DNA of 64,000 bases from Telmatospirillum sp. (GTDB taxonomy: Bacteria; Pseudomonadota; Alphaproteobacteria; Rhodospirillales; Magnetospirillaceae): NCBI GenBank assembly GCA_031291415.1, contig JARLJB010000196.1, positions 1 to 64,000 of the forward strand. Reading direction: 5' to 3'. This document shows, piece by piece, positions 21,637 through 29,786 of the stretch; within the stretch, counting starts at the first letter, position 1; every line of letters starts with the position of its first letter. The position numbers were made by a program, and so were the translations under genes. Below the pieces are notes generated by a model, which was not told the origin of the DNA, did no database searches, and worked only from the letters and a program-made list of their open reading frames with translations.

Positions 21637-21840
21637 ATACCCACCGCGCGGCGCCCATTGCCCCACCCTTTGAGCGCCGCGTTCGCCCCTTCCCCGTGAC
21701 CCCCTGCGTTTCTGGGGAGGGGGCGCCCCATTCAGGTGATACCCGCCCCGCGGCGCCCATTGCCCCACCCTTTGGGCGTCGCACAAGCCCCCCTTCCTCG
21801 AAAGCCCCTGCGTTTTGAGGAAGGGGGCCCCCATTCCCGG
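21637..21840. repeat. Imperfect tandem repeat, two units of about 102 bp
   Basis: CGGCGCCCATTGCCCCACCC occurs at 21649 and again at 21751, exactly 102 bp apart. Each unit continues through a pyrimidine-rich section (CCCCTTCC or CCCCCTTCC), CCCTGCGTTT and a complementary purine-rich section (GGGGAGGGGG or GAGGAAGGGGG), so each can fold into a hairpin. The paired arms change together between the units. It lies between the response regulator and the Usp gene. The reading frames that cross it are repeat artefacts. Confidence 0.8.
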
Positions 21841-21854
21841 ACCCGTCCGGCTCT

Positions 21855-22691
21855 CTAGTGAGACAGCAGGACCGGAATCGTCATGTGATAGAGAATATGC
21901 CTTGTGGCGCCCCCGAGAACCAGCTCTCGCAGGCGGGATCGTCCATAGGCCCCCATGACGAGAAGATCGGCCCCGTCATCGGCGGCGCGTGACAGCAGCA
22001 TACCGCCAACCCCGACATCGGGTGCCCTGAGGCTTTCGCAGACCGCTTTCACGCCATGGCGAGCCAGATGCAGACTGATATCGGCGCCGACGACATCGCC
22101 ATGCCCGGACTGACCGTCCCGCGGATTGATGGCAAGGACCTTGACCGATTCGGATCGGACGAGAAACGGCATGGCATCGCCGATCGCCCGCGTCGCTTCC
22201 CGACTGGCGTTCCACGCCACCAGGACCCGCCTGCCGACCCGTGTGTAAGTTCCGACAAACGGCACGACCAGAACCGGCGTACCGGCATCAAGAACCAGAT
22301 GATCGGCAAGATGACGATCGTTGCCCATATCGTCGGTATCGGCGTCACTCTGGCCGACCACGACGAGGTCGGCATAGCGCGCGTGCAAGGCAACGGTGTC
22401 GATCACGTCGCCCATCACATTGCGCCATTCCGACGCAATGTCGGCACTCCCGACGGCCCGGTCGAACAACGAACGAGCCGTTGCCGCCGCCTCGACGTTA
22501 TACTCGTCCTGCAGACGGGTCAGTTCTCCGCCATAATCAGGCGCCAGACCTCCCGGCAAATGCAGCTGCGGGCGGACATGCAGGCCGACGAGGTGAGCGT
22601 CATAAGTCCGTGCCAATTCCACCGCCACCGCCAAACGAGCGGGGCAGGCTTTGGTATCATCGACGTGAACCAGAATATCCCTGAACGCCAT
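21855..22691 (-). CDS. Tandem-domain universal stress protein (UspA family)
   Basis: Two Usp domains are fused. The first begins MAFRDILVHVDDTKACPARLAVAVELARTYDAHLVGLHV. The second begins near residue 148 (GRRVLVAWNASREATRAIGDAMPFLV) and ends with the nucleotide-binding pattern MGAYGRSRLRELVLGGATRHILYHMTIPVLLSH. Family members bind ATP or AMP and act in stress endurance. I chose the ATG at 22691, where homology starts and a G-rich ribosome site lies upstream, instead of a start 12 codons earlier. The gene is monocistronic, and the sequence gives no specific regulation. Confidence 0.92.
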   Translation of the reverse strand: MAFRDILVHVDDTKACPARLAVAVELARTYDAHLVGLHVRPQLHLPGGLAPDYGGELTRLQDEYNVEAAATARSLFDRAVGSADIASEWRNVMGDVIDTVALHARYADLVVVGQSDADTDDMGNDRHLADHLVLDAGTPVLVVPFVGTYTRVGRRVLVAWNASREATRAIGDAMPFLVRSESVKVLAINPRDGQSGHGDVVGADISLHLARHGVKAVCESLRAPDVGVGGMLLSRAADDGADLLVMGAYGRSRLRELVLGGATRHILYHMTIPVLLSH

Positions 22692-22776
22692 CGCTGAAGC
22701 CCCCCTCCCCACCGGTGCCGGATTCATGATAATCGCAACGCCGCGACTTGGCCATGCGACGGAAGATCTGCAACGG

Positions 22777-23286
22777 TCAATGCATATGCTGATGGTCGTT
22801 CATGCCATGGTCGCCCGGATCGTGCGCCGGCGCCGGGGCGCCAGCCTTCTGGACTGTCGCCAGCACGTCGACGGCCCCCGCCTTATCGAAGTGCAAGGTC
22901 AACGGAAGCTGGTCGCCGACTTTCAGCGGTGCCGTCAGCCCCATCACCATGATGTGATAGCCGCCGGGTTGCAAATCGACGGAGCCATGCGCCGGAACAT
23001 CGAGACCATCGACTTGGCGCATCTTCATCACATCGCCGTCCTTGACGGTAGCGTGCACCTGGACGTCGGGCGTCGCCCGACTGGACACACTGCGCAGCCG
23101 ATCGGCGTCCCCGTCATTATGAATACTGAGGAACGCCCCGGTCGAGCCACCGATGGACGCGCGCGCCCAAATGTTGTCGATGCGAAGCGCTCCAACCGTG
23201 GCTTCGGCGGCCGCGGCGGCACCGCCCTCCCCCAACAGCCCGGCAATTCCCAGAAAAACGACGGCAACGGACGCTAGTCTGTTCAT
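22777..23286 (-). CDS. PCuAC-type periplasmic copper chaperone
   Basis: The 169-residue protein has a signal peptide (MNRLASVAVVFLGIAGLLGEGGAAAAA) and a DUF461/PCuAC cupredoxin-like domain. The Cu(I) ligand pattern is visible: HATVKDGDVMKMRQV, then about 20 residues later GGYHIMVMGL. The tail is His/Met-rich (HDPGDHGMNDHQHMH), a likely second copper site. PCuAC proteins deliver copper to the CuA or CuB centres of cytochrome oxidase. The ATG at 23286 has AAGGAAAA upstream. The frame remains open far upstream, but that part is not like the family. It is divergent from the thioredoxin-NHL gene across about 300 bp, which I take to hold the two promoters. Confidence 0.92.
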   Translation of the reverse strand: MNRLASVAVVFLGIAGLLGEGGAAAAAEATVGALRIDNIWARASIGGSTGAFLSIHNDGDADRLRSVSSRATPDVQVHATVKDGDVMKMRQVDGLDVPAHGSVDLQPGGYHIMVMGLTAPLKVGDQLPLTLHFDKAGAVDVLATVQKAGAPAPAHDPGDHGMNDHQHMH

Positions 23287-23593
23287 GAAGGTTTTCCTTG
23301 GCAAAAGGCGGCGGCAGGAGACCGACCGCAGCAGTGTCCAGAGCCCCGGATCAGTTGTCAATCGTCGGCTGGACACATCGGCTCCGCAACACGCCCATCG
23401 GTCGGACACCGCCAGGATCGGGAGAGGCGGGCCTCTCTTGATTTCGTGGTTCGTCGCAACCTTATTGGAGAGACGACCTGCCATCGCCCCAAAGGACCGT
23501 GCTAGCCGGTGTCCATGGTGTGGTTTCGACCGGCCACGCAGGTGTTCGGGGCGGCGGCAGATTTGTGGTTTACCCTTGGATCGGACCACTGAC

Positions 23594-25072
23594 ATGCTCG
23601 GCATTTCGCGGGCGCCCGAAATCAATCGGCCTGGCCTGACCTGGTTCAACACCGATGCACCGATCTCGCTGGCCGATCTGCACGGCCGCATAGGCATTCT
23701 TGATTTCTGGACCGCTTGCTGCATCAACTGCATCCAGGTCGTCCCCATCCTTCGCAAGATCGAAGAGGCGTTTCCGCGGGATGTCGCGGTGATCGGCATC
23801 CACTCCCCGAAGTTCGAAGCGGAGCGGTCGCCAGACAGCGTGCGTCACGCCATCTCCCGCTACGGGATCACCCACCCGGTCGCCCATGATCCGGACAAGA
23901 CACTTTGGCAACAATACGCGGTCCGCGCCTGGCCAACTCTCGTCTTCCTGTCGCCGGATGGACATGTCATCGGACAACTGGCAGGAGAGCCTCACCCCGA
24001 GGCATTGATGCAGGGCCTCAAGGACATGCTGCGCCATTTCGGCGGCGGCAGCGAAACGACTCCCGGGTCCTTCGCCGTAGCAAAACCCCACGACGATATC
24101 GGCGGCCCGCTGCGCTACCCCGGCAAGATCAAAGCGTGTCCCGATGCGTCGGGAACGCCTGGTTGGGCGGTCGCCGACAGCGGGCATCACCAGATCGTCC
24201 TGTTCGATGACAACGGACGGGAAATATCCCGCTACGGCTCCGGTCAGTCCGGCTTTTTCGACGGTCGCAGCCGGCAGGCCAGTTTCTGCTCCCCGCAAGG
24301 ACTGAGCTGCGATCGGGGGAGCATTTGGGTCGCCGACACCGGCAATCATGCCCTGCGGCGGATCGACCGCATCACCGGCCACGTCACCACCGTTGCCGGC
24401 CTCGGGTGGCGCGGCAGCGCCTTGCGGCAACGCCAGCCAAGCCTCAGCACCGCCCTGGCATCGCCGTGGGACATCGAGCGGGTCGGCGATATTCTGGTAT
24501 TCGCCAACGCTGGCAGCCATCAAATCGGAGCATTTTCGCCTGCTGGCGGCGAGGTTTGGCTCCTTGCCGGTACCGGCGGCGAAAATATGGTCGACGGACC
24601 TGGAGAATATGCCCTTTTGGCGCAACCAAGCGGCGTTTCCGTCGCGGCGGGCGGTGACGGTGTTTTCTTTGTTGACGCGGAAACCTCGTCAGTCCGGCTC
24701 CTGCGGCTTGGGATTAATCCCTGGGTAACGACAGAGGTCGGCCGGGGGCTGTTCGAATTCGGATACCGCGACGGCCCATTCGATCAAGCGCTGTTACAGC
24801 ATCCCCTGGCCATAGCAGGAGACAACGGCACCTTGCTGGTGGCCGACAGTTACAACGGCGCATTGCGGCGGTTGGATTTGTCCGGGCAACGGGCGGAAAC
24901 CGTGGACATCGGACTGTGCGAGGACAGCGCTTGCCGACCATTGAACGAGCCGGCCGGGTTGGCGCTGGCCGGACATAACCGGATTTTGGTTTCCGACACC
25001 AACAACCACCGCATCGTCGAAATCGACTTGGCGGGCCGCAGGCACAAAACCTGGACGGAACGATTGAGATAA
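23594..25072 (+). CDS. Thioredoxin-like/NHL-repeat protein (NHLRC2-like)
   Basis: The 492-residue protein begins with a thioredoxin-fold domain (LADLHGRIGILDFWTACCINCIQVVPILRKIEE) with redox motif C43-I-N-C46, then NHL beta-propeller repeats (GWAVADSGHHQIVLFDDNGREISRYGSG, IWVADTGNHALRRIDRITGHVTTVAG, LLVADSYNGALRRLDLSG, ILVSDTNNHRIVEIDLAGR). This order is that of the NHLRC2 family, whose biochemical role is poorly known. No signal peptide is apparent from ATG 23594. The start is uncertain because no strong ribosome site is visible and the frame is open to 23153. The divergent PCuAC neighbour suggests a link to metal or redox handling, but only by context. Confidence 0.85.
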   Translation: MLGISRAPEINRPGLTWFNTDAPISLADLHGRIGILDFWTACCINCIQVVPILRKIEEAFPRDVAVIGIHSPKFEAERSPDSVRHAISRYGITHPVAHDPDKTLWQQYAVRAWPTLVFLSPDGHVIGQLAGEPHPEALMQGLKDMLRHFGGGSETTPGSFAVAKPHDDIGGPLRYPGKIKACPDASGTPGWAVADSGHHQIVLFDDNGREISRYGSGQSGFFDGRSRQASFCSPQGLSCDRGSIWVADTGNHALRRIDRITGHVTTVAGLGWRGSALRQRQPSLSTALASPWDIERVGDILVFANAGSHQIGAFSPAGGEVWLLAGTGGENMVDGPGEYALLAQPSGVSVAAGGDGVFFVDAETSSVRLLRLGINPWVTTEVGRGLFEFGYRDGPFDQALLQHPLAIAGDNGTLLVADSYNGALRRLDLSGQRAETVDIGLCEDSACRPLNEPAGLALAGHNRILVSDTNNHRIVEIDLAGRRHKTWTERLR

Positions 25073-25138
25073 TATCTCTCGATAGAACTAACCTTATGCC
25101 ATACCCTGATACCCATGACTCTAGGTGGTGGGGACTCG

Positions 25139-25444
25139 ATGGGTGGCAAGACGCGCGGACAAATCATTCAGGAAATAGAGACGCATATCGCCAGCGCGGG
25201 TGGCAATTTCAGCGAGTGGTTTCTTAGCGTCACCGACAAACCGAAACACACGCTGTTTCGCGTTCACAAGCTGCGCACCTCTGGCGATGCCTGGATTGCC
25301 CGCAAGGCCATAGACGACTTGCAAGCATGGGACGTCGAGGAGTATTTCCGGACGGTGCGGAAAACGCGTGGAGCCCGAGGCGAGAGCACTCTCGACCACA
25401 TCTATGTCTACGCCTACAAGATGAAGCCTCATACGACCCCTTGA
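25139..25444 (+). CDS. Small conserved hypothetical protein (101 aa)
   Basis: The protein starts MGGKTRGQIIQEIETHIASAGGNFSEWFLSVTDKPKHTLFRVHKLRTSGDAWIARKAIDDLQAWDVEEYF and ends ESTLDHIYVYAYKMKPHTTP. I recall this pattern (N-terminal GGKTR, a central W-I-x-R, DVEEYF and a terminal YVYAYK) from small uncharacterised proteins in many bacteria, but I know no function. ATG 25139 has GGTGGGGA upstream; an ATG at 25115 would add eight residues. It precedes hemA by 140 bp. No membrane segment or signal is present. Confidence 0.7.
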   Translation: MGGKTRGQIIQEIETHIASAGGNFSEWFLSVTDKPKHTLFRVHKLRTSGDAWIARKAIDDLQAWDVEEYFRTVRKTRGARGESTLDHIYVYAYKMKPHTTP

Positions 25445-25585
25445 ATGGTGTGGTTGGGTGGGGGCATTTTGCAGCGCAAAACACTGTTGCGCAGTGCTGG
25501 TCTTGGTTGCACTGGCGTTTCCCGCCCGCTAGGATTTGACAAATCTTAAAGTGCGCCCCTCGCAGGGCGCCAAGCGAGGCTTACA

Positions 25586-26797
25586 ATGGATTACGAACAG
25601 TTCTTCGCCGAACGCATCGCCGACCTCCGGCGCGAGGGCCGTTACCGGGTCTTTGCCGATCTGGAACGTCAAGCCGGTGCGTTTCCGACCGCGAAGAACT
25701 ACCGCGATGGCACCGTCCAGGACGTCACTGTCTGGTGCAGCAACGACTATCTCGGTATGGGGCAGCATAAGGTCGTACTGGACGCCATGTGCGAAGCGGT
25801 CAGGCGCTGCGGTGCCGGTGCCGGTGGTACGCGCAATATTTCCGGAACCAACCATTATCATGTGCTGCTCGAGGAAGAACTCGCCACATGGAACCGAAAA
25901 GAAGCCGCGCTTCTTTTCAATTCAGGCTATGTGGCCAATCAGACCACGCTGATGACGCTCGGGAATCAGATTCCCGGCCTGCATATCTTTTCCGACGCCC
26001 TCAATCACAACTCGATGATCGAAGGCATTCGGCAGGGCAAGGCCACGCGGCATATTTTCAAGCACAACGACGTCAGAGATCTTGACCGCCTGATGACTTC
26101 GGTCGATCCCGAGGCACCCAAACTGGTCGCCTTCGAGTCGGTCTATTCGATGGATGGCGACATTGCCCCACTGGCCCAGATCTGCGACGTTGCCGAAAAG
26201 CATGGCGCCATGACCTACTGCGACGAAGTCCACGCCTGCGGCATGTACGGCACGGCCGGTTCGGGCGTTTGTGAACGCGACGGAGTCCTGGACCGCATCA
26301 CGATCGTTCAGGGAACCTTGGCCAAAGCCGTCGGCGTGGTTGGCGGCTATATCGCCGCCTCACGCGCCTTGACGGACTTCATCCGCAGCTTCGGCCCGGG
26401 CTTTATTTTCTCGTCCGCCCTGCCTCCGGCAATCGCCGCCGGTGCTCTGGCCAGCATTCGCTTTCTCAAGGAGCACAACGAAATCCGCGAACGCCATCAG
26501 GAACGGGCTGCCACCCTGAAGCGTCGCCTGACGGCAGCCGGCATTCCGTTGCTGCCGTCGGTTTGCCATATCGTGCCGGTCATGGTCGGCGACGCTGTCC
26601 TTTGCAAACAGGCATCCGACGATCTTCTGCGCAGCTACAATATCTATGTTCAGCCGATCAACTATCCGACCGTACCCAAGGGATCCGAACGGCTGCGCAT
26701 CACCCCGACCCCACTGCATGACGACGCCATGATGGACCGGCTGTTAGTGGCTATCACGGAAGTCTGGAGCCAATTGGGACTCCAGAAAGCCGCCTGA
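25586..26797 (+). CDS. hemA: 5-aminolevulinate synthase
   Basis: This PLP enzyme condenses glycine with succinyl-CoA to 5-aminolevulinate, the first step of haem and bacteriochlorophyll synthesis in alphaproteobacteria. The sequence [31 protein letters not shown] begins at the ATG. It contains [55 protein letters not shown] and the PLP lysine K247 in [17 protein letters not shown]. The length of 403 residues is standard. GAGG precedes the ATG. A short inverted repeat (GCGCCC at 25553, GGGCGC at 25565) lies 15 bp upstream of the start. A GC hairpin at 26818-26842 follows the gene. Confidence 0.97.
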   Translation: MDYEQFFAERIADLRREGRYRVFADLERQAGAFPTAKNYRDGTVQDVTVWCSNDYLGMGQHKVVLDAMCEAVRRCGAGAGGTRNISGTNHYHVLLEEELATWNRKEAALLFNSGYVANQTTLMTLGNQIPGLHIFSDALNHNSMIEGIRQGKATRHIFKHNDVRDLDRLMTSVDPEAPKLVAFESVYSMDGDIAPLAQICDVAEKHGAMTYCDEVHACGMYGTAGSGVCERDGVLDRITIVQGTLAKAVGVVGGYIAASRALTDFIRSFGPGFIFSSALPPAIAAGALASIRFLKEHNEIRERHQERAATLKRRLTAAGIPLLPSVCHIVPVMVGDAVLCKQASDDLLRSYNIYVQPINYPTVPKGSERLRITPTPLHDDAMMDRLLVAITEVWSQLGLQKAA

Positions 26798-26817
26798 TTT
26801 AGCTCCCTCCCCGTGTT

Positions 26818-26842
26818 CCCCGTCCACTCAACGTGGACGGGG
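26818..26842 (+). terminator. GC hairpin after hemA
   Basis: CCCCGTCCAC and GTGGACGGGG form a perfect 10-bp stem with loop TCAAC, 20 bp after the hemA stop. No T-run follows, so it may be a pausing or Rho-assisted end instead of a classical intrinsic terminator. Confidence 0.6.
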
Positions 26843-26892
26843 CCGTCGAACCGCACTATATTGCAAGGTGCGCAGTTCGTTTGAGGAGAGCC

Positions 26893-27429
26893 ATGTTTGC
26901 CGATTTGACACTGACCCCGAAAGAGTCCCTGCGCCTTTGCGCATTGGGGACCATCGCGGCTGGGCCGATTCGGTACAGCGACTTGGCCGGATCGGTTCGC
27001 CATTTTTGCAGCCGCGTCATGGGTCCGTCGCTTGACCTGATGGGGCTTTCCATCGAATTGCTGCGTTACGAAGGGCTCGTCGACGCCATCGATGGCGAGG
27101 GCATGGAGGATAACGCCCTGCTGGCCATCAGCGATGCCGGACGGCGCGAACTTCACAATCTTCTGACCGCGAGGCTACGGCCGTCCACAGACCTGACCAA
27201 GCTGATCGTTACGCTGAAGTTCCGGTTTCTGCATCTTTTGGAGGCGAAGGAACAAGCCCGTCAGGTCGACATGCTGCTCGATGTCTGCGAATCGGAATTG
27301 GCCCGTTTCGAGGATCTCCGCGCCGCCAGCGCCGAGGAAGGCGCAGCTCTGTTAGCTTGGCTCGACCATGACATTGTCCAGTTGCGCGAACGCTTGGCTT
27401 GGCTTGAGAAAATGCGCGACGCGCTTTAG
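26893..27429 (+). CDS. PadR-like winged-helix regulator
   Basis: The 178-residue protein starts MFADLTLTPKESLRLCALGTIAAGPIRYSDLAGSVRHFCSRVMGPSLDLMGLSIELLRYEGLVDAIDG. This is the pattern of a PadR-type winged helix: a helix-turn-helix, then a wing (NALLAISDAGRRELHNLL). A C-terminal alpha-helical dimerisation region follows (LKFRFLHLLEAKEQARQVDMLLDVCESELARFEDL). The ATG at 26893 has GGAGAG upstream. It is a single gene, convergent with the EAL-like gene, and its stop codon lies in a shared hairpin. The target and ligand are unknown. Confidence 0.72.
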   Translation: MFADLTLTPKESLRLCALGTIAAGPIRYSDLAGSVRHFCSRVMGPSLDLMGLSIELLRYEGLVDAIDGEGMEDNALLAISDAGRRELHNLLTARLRPSTDLTKLIVTLKFRFLHLLEAKEQARQVDMLLDVCESELARFEDLRAASAEEGAALLAWLDHDIVQLRERLAWLEKMRDAL

Positions 27430-27450
27430 AGCGCGAACCGCTCTAAGCGC
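27421..27450. terminator. Shared hairpin carrying both stop codons of two convergent genes
   Basis: GCGCTTTAGAGCG (27421-27433) and CGCTCTAAGCGC (27439-27450) pair with one bulged base around a 5-nt loop. The TAG of the PadR-like gene (27427-27429) and the TAG of the EAL-like gene (minus strand, 27443-27445) are in opposite arms. It may be a bidirectional end signal, though no T-runs flank it. Confidence 0.55.
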
Positions 27451-28690
27451 CGTTTGGCTGGTCGATCGGAACCAGCAGTTCTCCCGTCCGGAAATATTCG
27501 TCGGCCAGATGCCCCTGGATGAAGTGGATCCCGGCGGATTTGGCAAACTGCAAAGCGCTTGGCGTATCGCATCGTGTGAGAATCACGCGGGCCGATGACG
27601 ATTTCAAATCACCGATCAACGCCTCCAGGTCCTCCGTCGATGATTTCAATATTTCCGGATTCCACTTCAGCTTGATAAAATCGCTTTTCATCCGCGACAT
27701 TCGCAACATCTGCGCGTCGTGATGGGACACCCCATCGATGCAAAGCGGCACGCGCATCACCTTGCTGCGCTGAAAAATGTCGGTCAGAAAATCCGAATGC
27801 TGAATCAGGTCGGTCTTTTCCAGTTCGACGAAGATGCGCCCCCCCAGCTTAACCGGCAGAGAACCGACGAATTCCCGGAAACCATCGGACATGAAGCTGT
27901 CGACCAGCAGATTGAGGCTGAACGCCTTGTGCCGGTAACTGGGAATTTCGTCGATGATCGCCCGCATCACCGCGGCATCGAGTTCACGTTTGATAAGATT
28001 GAACAGCCACGGATTCGCTGCGATTGAGCGATCGGGAACGTAGAGCTGCTCCAGTTTCTTGATTGATGTATAAAATTCAAGAAATTCTATCGACGTTTTC
28101 TCGTGGGTAACGTTGTATATCGGTTGATTGAAGATAATAAACCGAATATCCGTTCCGCGAATCTGGCTGCTTACGTACTCCATCTGCTTAATGGAGATCG
28201 GCTGCTTTGCGTTAACGACTTTCGGTTCTGTCGACAGCATCGACCTGACACCGTCGATAACGCCGCCGATGTCGTGGGACAGATCGAAAATCTTATAGTT
28301 TCCGTAATCGCCATAAACGTTCTTATGTGGCTGAACACCCACGAACAGGCTGGTTTCCAGGGCCGTGCACAATGCGACGATCGTCGATGTCGGCACCTGG
28401 GAGTAGATGAAGACGATATCTCCATTGCTGAGATGGAATATCTTGTGATAGCCGCCGGACAGCAGAACCGACAGGATAACGCGATCCGCGGCGTCTGCCT
28501 CTTTCTCGAAACGACGCCGCGATGCCACCACCGAGGAGAGCACATGAACCGCGCGAAGCCCCTGTGGCGCCTTGCGCAGTCGCGTCAGTTCGTGCAGCAA
28601 CGCGCGATCGATACCGCCAAGTGTCGCCGCATAACCTTCGTCGGAGGCAGAGTCAGAGCTGCCCATCTCGCTCATCAGCGCAGACGACAT
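27443..28690 (-). CDS. Degenerate EAL-domain-like protein
   Basis: The 415-residue soluble protein ends in a region that follows the EAL barrel path: FSLNLLVDSFMSDGFREFVGSLP, GRIFVELEKTDLIQH, VPLCIDGVSHHDAQML, DFIKLKWNPEIL, ARVILTRCDTPSALQFAKSAGIHFIQGHLADEYF. The catalytic E-A-L signature, the DDFG motif and the metal ligands are missing, so phosphodiesterase activity is not expected. The N-terminal 170 residues (LLHELTRLRKAPQGLRAVHVLSSVVASRRRFEKEADAADRVILSVLLSGGYHKIFHLSNGDIVFIY) look like a sensory or adaptor domain that I do not recognise. Known inactive EAL proteins act as c-di-GMP receptors or protein-binding modules. Confidence 0.7.
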   Translation of the reverse strand: MSSALMSEMGSSDSASDEGYAATLGGIDRALLHELTRLRKAPQGLRAVHVLSSVVASRRRFEKEADAADRVILSVLLSGGYHKIFHLSNGDIVFIYSQVPTSTIVALCTALETSLFVGVQPHKNVYGDYGNYKIFDLSHDIGGVIDGVRSMLSTEPKVVNAKQPISIKQMEYVSSQIRGTDIRFIIFNQPIYNVTHEKTSIEFLEFYTSIKKLEQLYVPDRSIAANPWLFNLIKRELDAAVMRAIIDEIPSYRHKAFSLNLLVDSFMSDGFREFVGSLPVKLGGRIFVELEKTDLIQHSDFLTDIFQRSKVMRVPLCIDGVSHHDAQMLRMSRMKSDFIKLKWNPEILKSSTEDLEALIGDLKSSSARVILTRCDTPSALQFAKSAGIHFIQGHLADEYFRTGELLVPIDQPNGA

Positions 28691-28829
28691 CTGATGCCAC
28701 CACGCACGGCGCGGGACCGCGATTCAGTTTGGCATGGCCAAACAACCGTCAATAACGGCGCCAATAGTTCTTTTTCCCTCACAGGATAGTCGCCCCTTCT
28801 TCGCTTGCGGGTTGCAAACTCCTGATCCA

Positions 28830-28853
28830 GCAAAAATGTAAATGTATTTTTGC
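28830..28853. promoter_or_regulatory. AT-rich inverted repeat between the zinc permease and EAL-like genes
   Basis: GCAAAAAT, an 8-nt spacer and ATTTTTGC form a perfect inverted repeat. It lies about 140 bp upstream of the EAL-like gene and 58 bp beyond the stop of the zinc permease gene. It could be an operator or part of a transcript end. Confidence 0.4.
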
Positions 28854-28910
28854 CTCATCGCAACATCTGTCATTCTTTATGACAATTGTTGCAATTTTAT
28901 CTTTTTAAAA

Positions 28911-29786
28911 TCAGGAGCGCAAATGGCGACCACGCAAGAGGCCTAGCACAATACCGTCGCGAGGCCCGACCGCTACAGAGAAGAGATAAACAACACCAGC
29001 CACCAGGACGATGGCCGGGCCCGAGGGCAGATTGAACTGATAGGAAATGACGAGTCCGACATAACCCGACGCAAAGGCCAGAGTTGTCGACAGGCATATA
29101 AGAGACCAAACCTGACGCACCCAGAAGCGCGCGGCGGTAGCCGGCAGCATCATCAGGCCGACAGCCATCAGCGTGCCGAGCGCCTGGAACCCGCTCACCA
29201 TGTTGAGAACCACCAGGACAAGAAAAGTGGTGTGATAAAGACCACCATGATCTTTCAGCGCCCGCAGAAAGCTCGGATCGAAACACTCAGCGACCAAACC
29301 ACGGAAAATGACTGCGAACAGCAGAAGCGTCACCGTCGCCACCGAGGCCATGAGCATCAGCGAAACATCGTCGACCGCCAGAATGCTGCCGAACAGCACA
29401 TGCATAAGATCGACGGAACTGCCATGCGTAGACACCAGCAGGACGCCGATGGCCAAGGAGATCATGAAGAACGATGCGAAACTGGCATCCTCCTTCAACG
29501 GCGTGAAACGGGTGACCAGTCCGGATGCCAAGGCAACCAGCAGACCGGCCACGAAGCCGCCGAGGCTCATCGCCGGCAAAGACAAACCGGCGACCATGAA
29601 ACCAACGGCCGCGCCGGGCAGCACCGAATGAGCCATCGTGTCGCCTATCAGGCTCATCCGCCGCAAGACCAGAAAGACACCGATCGCCCCGGACCCCAAC
29701 GCGAGCGACAGACAGGCAACCAGGGCGCGCCGCATGAATCCGAAATCTGCGAACGGGCCGATGAGCCACTCATGAAGAAGCGTCAT
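28911..29786 (-). CDS. znuB: Zinc ABC transporter permease
   Basis: This ABC-3 family membrane protein forms the channel for zinc or manganese import. Translation from ATG 29786 gives MTLLHEWLIGPFADFGFMRRALVACLSLALGSGAIGVFLVLRRMSLIGDTMAHSVLPGAAVGFMVAG. RRMSLIGDTMAHSVLPG is the family hallmark for contact with the ATPase, and about eight hydrophobic helices follow. GAGGGGCGG precedes the ATG. The start overlaps the end of the ATPase gene by four bases (ATGA), so the two are coupled. Zinc is preferred over manganese because Zur-like boxes occur upstream. Confidence 0.9.
   Translation of the reverse strand: MTLLHEWLIGPFADFGFMRRALVACLSLALGSGAIGVFLVLRRMSLIGDTMAHSVLPGAAVGFMVAGLSLPAMSLGGFVAGLLVALASGLVTRFTPLKEDASFASFFMISLAIGVLLVSTHGSSVDLMHVLFGSILAVDDVSLMLMASVATVTLLLFAVIFRGLVAECFDPSFLRALKDHGGLYHTTFLVLVVLNMVSGFQALGTLMAVGLMMLPATAARFWVRQVWSLICLSTTLAFASGYVGLVISYQFNLPSGPAIVLVAGVVYLFSVAVGPRDGIVLGLLRGRHLRS

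Noticed and set aside
21550-21834. A 94-codon minus-strand frame with repeated WAPRGGY segments
   Set aside because: It is produced by the 102-bp tandem repeat; there is no ribosome site or family resemblance.
21637-21840. A CRISPR array
   Set aside because: Only two imperfect units of 102 bp without regular spacers or cas genes.
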